Shown here one piece after another: positions 8,396 through 15,113 of a DNA stretch of 64,000 bases. The notes under the pieces are model-generated. The model saw only the letters and a list, made by a program, of their open reading frames with translations, was not told where the DNA came from and ran no database searches. This stretch comes from Pseudomonas mosselii (GTDB taxonomy: Bacteria > Pseudomonadota > Gammaproteobacteria > Pseudomonadales > Pseudomonadaceae), in assembly GCF_019823065.1 (NCBI RefSeq), contig NZ_CP081966.1, forward strand, positions 1,767,501 to 1,831,500, written 5' to 3'. The position numbers and the translations under genes were made by a program. Position 1 is the stretch's first letter. Each line of letters begins with the position of its first letter.

Positions 8396-8423
8396 GATGG
8401 AGACCTCCAGAAGAAAGCCGAGG

Positions 8424-8482
8424 CCACCCCCGCATGGGGAAGGAACCCCAGCGGGTGGATGAAGAACACCGCGGATGCGGTG
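8424..8482 (-). promoter_or_regulatory. structured leader of the 8072-8395 gene
   Basis: Nested stems CCACCC/GGGTGG (8424-8429 with 8453-8458) and TGGGG/CCCCA (8435-8439 with 8446-8450), then CACCGC-GGAT-GCGGTG (8467-8482). It has the same order of elements as the leader at 8003-8053, with different bases in the distal stem (CACCGC/GCGGTG against GCCGC/GCGGC). Confidence 0.55.
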
Positions 8483-8489
8483 TCTGCAA

Positions 8490-9179
8490 TCACGCAGGTT
8501 GCAGTTCGGCCTGGCGGCTCCACTCCTGCGTCTTGAAGTCCAGCGCGTAGCCCAGTTCGCCCAGGCGGGCGATCTGGGCGCGCAGGGCGCGGCGGTCGAT
8601 GGTCGAATCCAGCTTCACAGACTCGCCCAGCGGCCACAACAGGCCGAACAGCGCGGCGTCGCCATCCTCGGTGCTGCCGGGGGCAGCAGCCGCAGCAGGC
8701 GGCGCGTCCACGCCGAAGGGCGTGGTATCGACCAGCGGGTCCGCGGACGTCTGCACGGGTGCAGGTTTGGCGGACCTGGATGCCTTGGCGGGTTTGGCCG
8801 GCGTTGTCGCAGGCTGTGTCCCTTGATCTTCATCGAGCGGATCGACTTCCTGCGGGGCGAAGCTATGTGCTTCGGCCTTGCTCAGCTTGTCGATGCCGAA
8901 AAGTGTCATACCGTCCAGGTTGGCGCGCATCTCGAAACGCATGCTGCCGTCGCTGATCGGATAGCCTTTGAGGAAGATGTAGCGAAGGACGAACTCCCCT
9001 TGATACTTGCCCTCGGGGTATTGCTCCAACTCCGCGTCTTTAATCGTGAATTTTCCGAGTTGGCATTCGAGCTTGCCAACATTGAACTTTCCGTTGCGGC
9101 CATGAATGGTGCGCAGCGCGAGCTGGCCCGGGACGATGATGGGAGTGGCCGATTTCTCGGGTGCCGATGTGACTGCCAT
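8490..9179 (-). CDS. DUF3275 family ICE protein
   Basis: A 229-residue protein that I recognise as the DUF3275 family, widespread on ICEs and of unknown role. The N-terminal half (about 10-100) is beta-rich (IIVPGQLALRTIHGRNGKFNVGKLECQLGKFTIKD) and contains a K/Q-rich conserved block up to FLKGYPISDGSMRFEMRANLDG. A P/A/T-rich linker (about 115-165) follows, then a short conserved C-terminal helix-rich segment (LFGLLWPLGESVKLDSTIDR). The start is fixed by AAGGAG 7 bases before the ATG. A terminator-like hairpin separates it from the DUF3577 gene. Confidence 0.8.
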   Translation of the reverse strand: MAVTSAPEKSATPIIVPGQLALRTIHGRNGKFNVGKLECQLGKFTIKDAELEQYPEGKYQGEFVLRYIFLKGYPISDGSMRFEMRANLDGMTLFGIDKLSKAEAHSFAPQEVDPLDEDQGTQPATTPAKPAKASRSAKPAPVQTSADPLVDTTPFGVDAPPAAAAAPGSTEDGDAALFGLLWPLGESVKLDSTIDRRALRAQIARLGELGYALDFKTQEWSRQAELQPA

Positions 9180-9202
9180 GATGCTTCTCCTTGAGGAATA
9201 GG

Positions 9203-9233
9203 AAAAAGGCAAGGCCCCGTGAGGGGCCATGCC
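9203..9233 (-). terminator. terminator between DUF3577 and DUF3275 genes, 10 bases before an SD
   Basis: GGCCCC-GTGA-GGGGCC (9213-9228), extended by GGC/GCC across a 2-base bulge, then five Ts on the minus strand (9203-9207). The DUF3275 SD (9187-9192) follows after only 10 bases, so this is both the end of the DUF3577 transcript and a possible attenuator. Confidence 0.65.
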
Positions 9234-9236
9234 GGA

Positions 9237-10154
9237 TCAGAACGAAGCAGCCAATGCCGGCTCCTGCTCTTCGACTTCACCTGCGGGCTCGCGCTCGGCG
9301 GGCTCGATAGGCTGGTCGGCAGCGGTGTCGGCGGCGTCCTCGGCTTCGGGCGCGGGTGCGTCCTCGGCCTGCGACGCCTCGGCTTGCGCCTGGCTCGTCG
9401 GATAGACCTGGGTGCCGTCGATCTTGATCAGACCGATGTGGATCAGCGTCGATTCCAGGCTCGCTCCCGGCTCCCCGGCGCGCTCACCCTTGGTGCGGAT
9501 GTACGGATCGATCTTCATGTCGTTCAACTTGAAGGCGATCAGCACCTTGCGGTCCCCTTCGATGGCCTGCACGCACCGGCGAACCAGGTGCTCGGCTTCA
9601 GGGGTGGCGACGATGGTGTCGAAGTACCGATAGTCCGGTTCACCGACAGGCCCGGCCAGAGCCGCGACGCAGCACGACAGGAACGGATCGCCATCCTTGG
9701 GGGTGACGTCCTTCGGACGGCTGAGGTAGCCGATGCCGCGGGTGATCAGCTCGTGCTGCTTGATGGAAGCCAGTTCGGCCCGGTCAAGCGGCTCGGCCTT
9801 GAGCAGTCGCGCCTTGAGGGACGCGGCGGCTTCACCCTTGCGCTCGCCCTTGTCGCGGATGTACGCATCGCCCCACAGGTCGCCGAGGCGGAAGCGCACC
9901 AGCGGGCGCTGCTTGGGATCGTCAACGCCGATGTAGCGCTGGACGAGGTTCTTGGCCTCGGCACCCGAGACCTTGACGTCGAAGTAGCGGTAGCTGGGGT
10001 CCCTGGCGGGGCCGACCAGCGCGGCAACGGTGCATGCCAGGAAAGGCTGCGCACGGCGGCCGCCCCGGACAGGCACTTCACGGACACGCTGGATGTAGCC
10101 GATGCCCGAGGTGTGGAGGTCGAAATACGATTTCTCGTTGGACGTGGTGTTCAT
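9237..10154 (-). CDS. DUF3577 family protein (STY4534-like ICE replication protein) with duplicated domain
   Basis: A 305-residue protein of the DUF3577/STY4534 family, described as ICE replication-associated. It consists of two similar halves. Each has a GIGY...R (residues about 17-24 and 137-144), a ..F.[AS]C.VAAL.GP..[DE]P.YRYFD block (about 38-60 and 155-177), a ...EA..LV.R...-..D.R.L..F.L.D. block, and an .YIR.KGER.GE..ASL ending. The two halves look like an internal tandem duplication; this may be normal for the family. The tail (about 250-305) is acidic and A/E/P-rich. SD GGAG precedes the ATG. Copy A of the repeated multi-hairpin motif lies 154-228 bases upstream. Confidence 0.8.
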   Translation of the reverse strand: MNTTSNEKSYFDLHTSGIGYIQRVREVPVRGGRRAQPFLACTVAALVGPARDPSYRYFDVKVSGAEAKNLVQRYIGVDDPKQRPLVRFRLGDLWGDAYIRDKGERKGEAAASLKARLLKAEPLDRAELASIKQHELITRGIGYLSRPKDVTPKDGDPFLSCCVAALAGPVGEPDYRYFDTIVATPEAEHLVRRCVQAIEGDRKVLIAFKLNDMKIDPYIRTKGERAGEPGASLESTLIHIGLIKIDGTQVYPTSQAQAEASQAEDAPAPEAEDAADTAADQPIEPAEREPAGEVEEQEPALAASF

Positions 10155-10191
10155 GGTGAATCTCCATAGGGAAGAAGCGGAGACACACCAG

Positions 10192-10225
10192 CCCCACGCA
10201 TGCGGGGAAAGGTGCGTAACCCCGC
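10192..10225 (-). promoter_or_regulatory. structured leader of the DUF3577 gene
   Basis: CGCATGCG is a palindrome flanked by CCCC(A) and GGG; an alternative pairing is GCGGGG (10202-10207) with CCCCGC (10220-10225). The mutually exclusive pairings resemble an RNA switch but are only seen by eye. Confidence 0.4.
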
Positions 10226-10307
10226 GGTGGGTCGATAAGGCGAAAGCATCCGCCACCAGAGACTGGTGGCCGCTCGCGGATGGATGCGGTGCGAGCTGGC
10301 TCGGTCA

Positions 10308-10382
10308 CGCAGTGGGAACTGCGACGCAACCTTGAAGACCGATGGTTGCTTGGCATGTCGCTGACAACGTCAGCAGGCATGG
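10308..10382. repeat. multi-hairpin motif, copy A
   Basis: Hairpin 1 is CGCAGT-GGGA-ACTGCG (10308-10323). Hairpin 2 is GCAACC (10326-10331) with GGTTGC (10344-10349). Hairpin 3 is compound: CATG(T)...CATG outside and GCTGAC-AAC-GTCAGC (10360-10374) inside. Copies B, C and D keep hairpins 2 and 3, and C and D also hairpin 1, with different paired bases. Confidence 0.65.
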
Positions 10383-10470
10383 GGTCAGCATGGCCGGGCC
10401 TCGCGCGCGCGACAGCAATCAATCGGCATCCGGGCGCTTCCCATTTTTTCCAGGCTGCCCAGTTCCGCCC

Positions 10471-10497
10471 AAAAGAAAGCCCCCGAAATGGGGGCTT
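10471..10497 (-). terminator. Rho-independent terminator after the DUF3085 gene
   Basis: On the minus strand AAGCCCCC-ATTTC-GGGGGCTT is followed by TCTTTT, 26 bases past the stop codon. Confidence 0.7.
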
Positions 10498-10522
10498 CAA
10501 GGGGTATGCGGACATTTTTGGA

Positions 10523-10876
10523 CTACGCCGATTCCACCGCCGCCAGCGACAGATACGTAGCGGTGGCGGACAGCTCCAGATCATCTGAGCTTTGCAGAAT
10601 GCGAGTGAAAACGCTGTCTTTCGGGTCGAAGAACTCGCCGAAGTCGTCGCCGCCAAGCTCGGCGCGTGCCAGTTCCCACCAGTCATCGAACGGGTCGGTA
10701 TCCGGGTTGCAGCCGACGGCATAGGCCAGCAGCTTCACGCGGCCATCGGGGCGGCGCTCTCCGCGCTCGGCGAGGAAGTACACGCCCTGGTCCTTGGCCA
10801 GGGCGACGCGGCATTGGTTGGCGATGGCTTCGGCAAGCACGGGGCGCAGGTCGGAGCCTCTGAATCGCAGTGACAT
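10523..10876 (-). CDS. DUF3085 family ICE protein
   Basis: A 117-residue protein I recognise as DUF3085: LRFRGSDLRPVLAEAIANQC at the start, VYFLAERGERRPDGRVKLLAYAVGCNPD in the middle, and DDWWELARAELGGDDFGEFF near residue 75-95. The role is unknown; the family is common in ICEs and related plasmids. The start is at the ATG with AGGAG 9 bases upstream. It forms a single-gene unit: its own terminator is downstream and a strong hairpin with a T6 tract lies 13 bases before its SD. Confidence 0.8.
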   Translation of the reverse strand: MSLRFRGSDLRPVLAEAIANQCRVALAKDQGVYFLAERGERRPDGRVKLLAYAVGCNPDTDPFDDWWELARAELGGDDFGEFFDPKDSVFTRILQSSDDLELSATATYLSLAAVESA

Positions 10877-10885
10877 GGTTGAAAT

Positions 10886-10934
10886 CTCCTGTATGGATGA
10901 AGAAAAAAGCCCTCCACCGAAACGGATGGAAGGC
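10886..10934 (-). promoter_or_regulatory. terminator-like hairpin before the SD of the DUF3085 gene
   Basis: GCC(C)TCCA (10909-10916) pairs with TGGA(A)GGC (10927-10934), continued by CCG-AAA-CGG. On the coding strand six Ts follow (10903-10908), then the SD AGGAG (10886-10890). Confidence 0.65.
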
Positions 10935-11000
10935 TTGTGGGGCAGTCGCCGGTAGGCTGTGGACTGATCAGTCGTGCCGCTAGGCTTCCTGTCTGGCACG

Positions 11001-11813
11001 TCAGGCTGGAACCGCCTGACGTTGCCGAAAGGCTTTGGCGTCGATCACGCTCACGTCGATCAGGCGCCAGCGCCCGTCGTCGATGAGCCGCTCCAGCACT
11101 TCACCGAGCATGTCGAAATACACCTCGTCGTGCCTATCGACCAACTCACCGTCGCGGTGCAGCTCCACCACGTAGGTGTCGCCGCCACGGTCGTAGAGGA
11201 TCGTCACCTGACCCTCGAACTTGGTGGTTGAGACCGTGAAGCTGATCGCCGGCGGGGTCTCGATGATCCTGGAGGGCTTGGGATCGACCCAGGCGAAGTC
11301 GCGGGCACCTGCATCGACCAGCATGTGGGTGATGCACCGGAACCCGTCGGGCGCGGGCATCTCCTCCAACTGCTCGATGAGTTGGCCCAGCTCCATGCAC
11401 TGCGGCTCGGGAATGGGCAGCTTGGCGGGTGCTTTGCCAAGGATATGCCTCGTGATGGTGTAAGGCGTGCCATCCGAAGTCTTCTCGGTGACGACTTCCG
11501 GGGTGTCCGCGCGAAGCCCGTCGAAACGTCGCCGGGCGTAGGGTTGGACATGGACCTTGGCGCCCTCGCTGGGAACGGTGGTCACCAGGTTGGGATCGAG
11601 CACGGCGAACTCGGAAGGCTTGAGCTTGACGACGATGGCATCGTCGGTCGCGGAGACTACCTTGCCGTTGAAGGGCTGAGGGTCAATGGCGAAGCCCAAC
11701 GTCGAGGACTGCGGCTGATCATCGAATACGCGGTATTTGAACGAACGCACGTTGCGAGGGACATGGCCCGCGACAAGCGAAGGCATCATGGATTTGATGA
11801 GGGAACGGTCCAT
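11001..11813 (-). CDS. conserved ICE protein with possible KfrB-like domain
   Basis: A 270-residue protein of unknown role. Residues about 45-95 (FNGKVVSATDDAIVVKL..SEFAVLDPNLV..VPSEGAKVHVQPY) resemble the small beta-rich KfrB domain of plasmid and ICE proteins (G.V......V......... L......G....I.Y); this is a weak visual match. The C-terminal 100 residues form a second alpha/beta part (TKFEGQVTILYDRGGDTYVVELHRDGE). The start at MDRSLIKSMM is chosen because AAGGAG lies 7 bases upstream; longer in-frame versions run through an untranslated leader carrying copy B of the multi-hairpin motif. Confidence 0.7.
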   Translation of the reverse strand: MDRSLIKSMMPSLVAGHVPRNVRSFKYRVFDDQPQSSTLGFAIDPQPFNGKVVSATDDAIVVKLKPSEFAVLDPNLVTTVPSEGAKVHVQPYARRRFDGLRADTPEVVTEKTSDGTPYTITRHILGKAPAKLPIPEPQCMELGQLIEQLEEMPAPDGFRCITHMLVDAGARDFAWVDPKPSRIIETPPAISFTVSTTKFEGQVTILYDRGGDTYVVELHRDGELVDRHDEVYFDMLGEVLERLIDDGRWRLIDVSVIDAKAFRQRQAVPA

Positions 11814-11833
11814 GGGAATCTCCTTGAGGAAGA

Positions 11834-11871
11834 ACAAGGGATTCCCCGCCCGCAAGGGAGAGGTCCCTTGT
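11834..11871 (-). promoter_or_regulatory. hairpin before the SD of the 11001-11813 gene
   Basis: ACAAGGGA (11834-11841) pairs with TCCCTTGT (11864-11871); on the coding strand TTCTTCCTC and then the SD AAGGAG follow. It is one of the series of hairpins placed directly before SD sequences in this block. Confidence 0.5.
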
Positions 11872-11934
11872 GGGTGGCGTGAACGGACGGGGTACGTCCA
11901 TAGGAAGAAACGACCAGCACGGTTTCCCGCACTT

Positions 11935-11990
11935 GCAGCCTTGAAGGTCTCGGCTGCCAGGGCATGTGTCGGCAACGCCGACGAACATGG
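11935..11990. repeat. multi-hairpin motif, copy B
   Basis: Hairpin 2: GCAGCC (11935-11940) with GGCTGC (11952-11957), loop starting TTGAA as in copy A. Hairpin 3: CATGT...ACATG outside (11963-11967, 11985-11989) and GTCGGC-AAC-GCCGAC inside (11968-11982). Hairpin 1 is not clear in this copy. Confidence 0.65.
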
Positions 11991-12071
11991 AGCAAGGATG
12001 GCTCTGGAATGGGCGGCCTGCCTGCAAGAAATCGCACAGCGTCGCACCCGCTTTCCTGCGCTGCGGACAAG

Positions 12072-12095
12072 AAAAAGCCCCTCGAAAAGGGGCTT
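12072..12095 (-). terminator. Rho-independent terminator after the 12103-12381 gene
   Basis: On the minus strand AAGCCCC-TTTTCGA-GGGGCTT then TTTCTTG, 8 bases beyond the stop codon. Confidence 0.7.
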
Positions 12096-12102
12096 GGTTG
12101 GG

Positions 12103-12381
12103 TCAGGCTTCGTACACGAAGTAGTGCTCGCGCTGACGTGGGAAGAAGACATGCTTCCATGTATCGCCGCTGGTGTTGCCACCGTCGAAGACGACCATTT
12201 CGTAGTCGTCAATGTCGGTGTCCACCAGGTCGGCGCTGGCGATATGGCGCATGTGCAGCGTGCCGCTCATGCGCTCGAATACCAGGATCTGGCCGATGGC
12301 GTCGTCCTGGCCCATGGCATTGACGCAGGCGCCGAGCTGGTGCTCGAAGTCTGGCGTGCGCGAGATGAGGTCGGGGAACAT
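12103..12381 (-). CDS. small ICE protein of unknown function (92 aa)
   Basis: Begins MFPDLISRTPDFEHQLGACVNAM behind AGGAG. A beta-rich middle (AIGQILVFERMSGTLHMRHIASADLVDTDIDDYEMVVFDGGN) and an aromatic basic end (WKHVFFPRQREHYFVYEA) can be seen. No family is recognised. The gene ends in its own terminator and is preceded by a GGCCCG/CGGGC(T) stem in the 97-base gap to the next gene. Confidence 0.65.
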   Translation of the reverse strand: MFPDLISRTPDFEHQLGACVNAMGQDDAIGQILVFERMSGTLHMRHIASADLVDTDIDDYEMVVFDGGNTSGDTWKHVFFPRQREHYFVYEA

Positions 12382-12478
12382 GAGGTTGCTCCTATGAAAA
12401 TGGACCAGCCCGGCTCCGGGAGGGAGACGGGCCGGTATGGGGGAGAACAAAGAGGAAGGATGTTGCGTCGAGCGGCTG

Positions 12479-13216
12479 CTAGGATTCGGCCAACGGCAGG
12501 CCCAACAGCACGGGTGCGTCGGCGTCGAGAATCAGGATGCGCACGTCGGCCTGGCCAGCCAGTTCAATGACGTTCGCCAGGTCATCCGGCATACCCTTGC
12601 TTCGGTGCTCCTGGCGAAGCTGCTCCGCACTGATGCCCTCGGCGTGGTCCAGGTTCTTGTCCGTCCAGGGAGTGGAGATCAGCTTGATGCCGATCGCCGG
12701 GCTGTACGGAACCCGGAACGCGATGAACAGGAATGCCTCCGGCGTAGCGAGGTCTGCCAGGTTGGCGAGGTATTGGCCGGTTTCTTGGCTGATGTGTGCG
12801 CTGCTGATTTCCCAGCACCGGCTGTAGTAGCCGGTCTCGAAACTCAGGCGCTGTACGACTTCCCGCGCTGCCTCTGCCGAATAGGCGTCGCCGACGTGGA
12901 TGGGGCGACCGTCGAAGTCGTCGCCATGGATGGCATAGACCACGGCACCGATTACACCTTCGCCGCTGACACCTTCTGCGGTATCGCATTCGGCCAGCAC
13001 CTCGGCACTCACGGGTTCGGGACCATTCCTGACCACGGCGAAATCGCTGGTGACGATGCACGAGGATGAAATCAGTTCCTCGTCGGAAAAGTGCTTTTGA
13101 CTCGCGTGGATGATTCGCCAGACATGCGGGCTTCCGTCGTCGTAGCCGATGCACAGCGTGCGGACGATTTTCAGATTCCAGTAGCCGCGGAGAAAGGGAT
13201 TGGGTTTCTGGGACAT
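12479..13216 (-). CDS. conserved ICE protein of unknown function (245 aa)
   Basis: A soluble 245-residue protein. The N-terminal 160 residues look alpha/beta (LKIVRTLCIGYDDGSPHVWRIIHAS, GVIGAVVYAIHGDDFDGRPIHVGDAYSAEAARE). The last 35 residues (DLANVIELAGQADVRILILDADAPVLLGLPLAES) resemble the short C-terminal module seen in several ICE/plasmid proteins (possibly DUF5983-like), a tentative match. The ATG at 13216 has GGAGA 6 bases upstream. An 80-base gap with a GGGTCCAATT/AATT(G)GCCC-type inverted repeat precedes it. Confidence 0.65.
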   Translation of the reverse strand: MSQKPNPFLRGYWNLKIVRTLCIGYDDGSPHVWRIIHASQKHFSDEELISSSCIVTSDFAVVRNGPEPVSAEVLAECDTAEGVSGEGVIGAVVYAIHGDDFDGRPIHVGDAYSAEAAREVVQRLSFETGYYSRCWEISSAHISQETGQYLANLADLATPEAFLFIAFRVPYSPAIGIKLISTPWTDKNLDHAEGISAEQLRQEHRSKGMPDDLANVIELAGQADVRILILDADAPVLLGLPLAES

Positions 13217-13296
13217 GGGAACTCTCCAGATTTGAATATTGGGGCCAATCTCCGCCACCGGGAATTGGACCCGGTTGGTTGAAAGTGGAAAATGCG

Positions 13297-13983
13297 TCAG
13301 TCGGCGCTGATCGTTGGCGTCTGAACCAGCCGTTCGGCGATGCGATGGCGCACATTTAGGCGAAATTGCTCATCGGTGATGCCGGCAAGCAGGTTGGCGG
13401 CCTCCAGCGCGATCAACGCTGAGGCCTCTTCGATGTCGGCGGCCAGGATGGTGTTGCGCAGTTGATCGCCGAGTTGAAGCGCCTGCGAGGACGTTCTGAA
13501 GACCTGGACCTCACGGCTCAGGTAGCAGCCGTTGCCGCCGAACTCGAATAGCCTTGGCTTGCTGCAATACCAGCAGCCCTCAAACTGGATGGCGGTCAGG
13601 TTATGGCCGTCATCGAAGCGGGTAGCGATCAGAAGCAGGGCTTCCAGGTCGGCGCCGTCCTCGAATTGGTGGTGCTCGATCAGGTTCTCCAGCTCCCCGT
13701 CCTGGTCAGCACCGAAGTGCGCGGCCAGCCGTTCAAGCAGAGGCGGAATCGACAACTCTTCGTCGTCGGGCATGGGGATGCCGAGTTGTGTGGCCAGGTT
13801 TTCCAGACCGTCCAGCACATCTGTCCAGCGTGGATCATTGGTTTCGGCGATCTGGGCGATGTAGGCCTGCCCATTGCCGGGATGGTTTTCGTCGAGCGCG
13901 AAAGCACCGAACAGTGCCTTGATGACGGGAGTAACGCGGTTGAGCACGAGAACGCCCGTGCCTTCGTAGTAGTTGTTTGCCAT
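13297..13983 (-). CDS. conserved ICE protein of unknown function (228 aa)
   Basis: Starts MANNYYEGTGVLVLNRVTPVIKALFGAF behind AAGGAG. This opening and the later EETNDPRWTDVLDGLENLATQLG-like region are compatible with a small alpha/beta domain; the C-terminal half carries GCWYCSKPRLFEFGGNGCYLSREVQVF and a helical end. It is acidic and soluble, with no signal or membrane segment. The role is unknown. A GCGGAC/GTCCGC hairpin lies in its leader (14018-14034). Confidence 0.65.
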   Translation of the reverse strand: MANNYYEGTGVLVLNRVTPVIKALFGAFALDENHPGNGQAYIAQIAETNDPRWTDVLDGLENLATQLGIPMPDDEELSIPPLLERLAAHFGADQDGELENLIEHHQFEDGADLEALLLIATRFDDGHNLTAIQFEGCWYCSKPRLFEFGGNGCYLSREVQVFRTSSQALQLGDQLRNTILAADIEEASALIALEAANLLAGITDEQFRLNVRHRIAERLVQTPTISAD

Positions 13984-14077
13984 GCTGGCTCCTTTCGAGA
14001 AGAGCGGAGCCAGCCCATGCGGACGATGGCGTCCGCAGGGAATAGCCCAAGGCCGTTGGCGTCGGGCGATGGGGAAG

Positions 14078-14116
14078 AAAAATTGAGGGACATGGCCTTA
14101 TGGGCGCATGTCCCTC
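14078..14116 (-). terminator. Rho-independent terminator after the 14157-14549 gene
   Basis: GAGGGACATG (14085-14094) pairs with CATGTCCCTC (14107-14116), a 10-bp perfect stem; on the minus strand AATTTTTCTT follows. It lies 40 bases past the stop codon. Confidence 0.75.
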
Positions 14117-14156
14117 ACGGGGGGATCGAGAGGACAGTGGCGTGCCGGAGACCGGC

Positions 14157-14549
14157 TCACCAACCGCTGTAGTTCACCAGCAGGTCGGCGATGACCTTGC
14201 GGCGTTCCAGATCGAGACCGTCGAAGTCCGACAGCCCGTGGAAGCGGCAGCGCTTGAGCATGGCACCGCCCTCGCGCGCGTTGTAGAAGCTGACCATGGC
14301 GGACAGGAACATGCGTTCGCCGCTGCTCAGGACGCCGAGGGCATCGTTGAGCCGCAGCATGTCGGGACGCAAATCCCACTTGGTCTTGGCCTGGTTCAGG
14401 CCTTCACGGGTGCCGTCGCCGAACCACTCGGGACCAGCAATCTCGACACCGCGCTTCCAGGCCTCGAAGAAGGCTTGGGGCGCGGCAGCGAAATGCTGCT
14501 CTTCCCGCATGATCTGATCGACGACTTCCCGCGGCAGTAGCTGGTTCAT
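14157..14549 (-). CDS. conserved ICE protein of unknown function (130 aa)
   Basis: A mainly helical 130-residue protein (LLPREVVDQIMREEQHFAAAPQAFFEAWKRG, MLRLNDALGVLSSGERMFLSAMVSFYNAREGGAMLKR). The last third has the pattern DGLDLERRKVIADLLVNYSGW. I know this type as an unnamed but frequent ICE gene. It starts 21 bases after the stop of the 70-residue gene upstream, so both probably share a transcript that ends at the 14078-14116 terminator. Confidence 0.7.
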   Translation of the reverse strand: MNQLLPREVVDQIMREEQHFAAAPQAFFEAWKRGVEIAGPEWFGDGTREGLNQAKTKWDLRPDMLRLNDALGVLSSGERMFLSAMVSFYNAREGGAMLKRCRFHGLSDFDGLDLERRKVIADLLVNYSGW

Positions 14550-14570
14550 GACGTGATTTCTCCAGTTGGA

Positions 14571-14783
14571 TCAGGGAATGGCGAGCTGGGACCAGCCGCC
14601 TCTTTCGAGGGCGCGTTGAGCCGCGGCATAGCTGCGGAAGTACTCGCGGGATTCCCGCGAAACGGGACCTTCGGTATCGCGCGTGCCGATGTAGTGGCCG
14701 GCGGCGCTTTGCAAGACTTCGAGCGGCAGGAACTTGCCGCAGTAGGTCAGGGCCAACTGGCCGAAAGAGGCTTGCTGGGACAT
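14571..14783 (-). CDS. small ICE protein of unknown function (70 aa)
   Basis: A 70-residue protein, MSQQASFGQLALTYCGKFLPL then EVLQSAAGHYIGTRD and SREYFRSYAAAQRALERGGW. The start is placed at the ATG with AAGGAG 7 bases upstream; longer versions of the frame pass through the structured leader. Copy C of the multi-hairpin motif lies 126-201 bases upstream. First gene of a probable two-gene transcript. No function recognised. Confidence 0.65.
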   Translation of the reverse strand: MSQQASFGQLALTYCGKFLPLEVLQSAAGHYIGTRDTEGPVSRESREYFRSYAAAQRALERGGWSQLAIP

Positions 14784-14790
14784 GGACGGG

Positions 14791-14838
14791 CTCCTTGGAA
14801 AAGCGGGGCCTTGTCCCTCACGGGATGGCAGCTCCCGC
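14791..14838 (-). promoter_or_regulatory. terminator-like hairpin before the SD of the 70-residue gene
   Basis: GCGGG (14803-14807) pairs with CCCGC (14834-14838), with inner CCC/GGG pairing; four Ts follow on the coding strand and the SD AAGGAG (14791-14796) starts two bases later. Confidence 0.55.
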
Positions 14839-14908
14839 ACGCGGTTGATAAAAAGCATCAGCGTCACGGGGACGCTCATCCGCAGAATTGATGCGATGCG
14901 GACTGGTG

Positions 14909-14984
14909 GGTGACGCGGGAGAGACCCGCGGCAGCCTGGAACCCTGGCTGCTGGCATGTGCTGACGAATCAGCGAACATGCAGG
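14909..14984. repeat. multi-hairpin motif, copy C
   Basis: Hairpin 1: CGCGGG-AGAGA-CCCGCG (14914-14930). Hairpin 2: GCAGCC (14931-14936) with GGCTGC (14946-14951). Hairpin 3: GCATGT...ACATGC outside (14954-14959, 14976-14981) and GCTGA/TCAGC inside. The flank ACTGGTGGGTG matches copy D. Confidence 0.7.
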
Positions 14985-15056
14985 CAGCTTCGTGCGAGGG
15001 CTGCGCCGCGTCAGTTGGAAAACGGCATTCGGCCCAGCCCCGATTGATGAGCACAG

Positions 15057-15088
15057 GAAAAGAAAAGCCCCGCATCGAGTACGGGGCT
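15057..15088 (-). terminator. Rho-independent terminator after the 15114-15671 gene
   Basis: On the minus strand AGCCCCG...CGGGGCT then TTTCTTTTCC, about 25 bases past the stop codon. Confidence 0.7.
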
Positions 15089-15113
15089 GTCAGGAGGGTG
15101 CGGTGGCGCTGGG

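Larger units (their letters stand above)
10155..10522. other. 368-base intergenic region between DUF3577 and DUF3085 genes
   Basis: No credible gene. From the DUF3085 side it holds a terminator (10471-10497), about 90 bases of unassigned sequence that could contain a minus-strand promoter, copy A of the multi-hairpin motif (10308-10382) and the DUF3577 leader. Confidence 0.6.
14784..15113. other. 330-base intergenic region
   Basis: No credible gene. In the direction of transcription it holds a terminator (15057-15088), about 70 bases without assignment, copy C of the multi-hairpin motif (14909-14984) and the hairpin-SD leader of the 70-residue gene. Confidence 0.6.
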
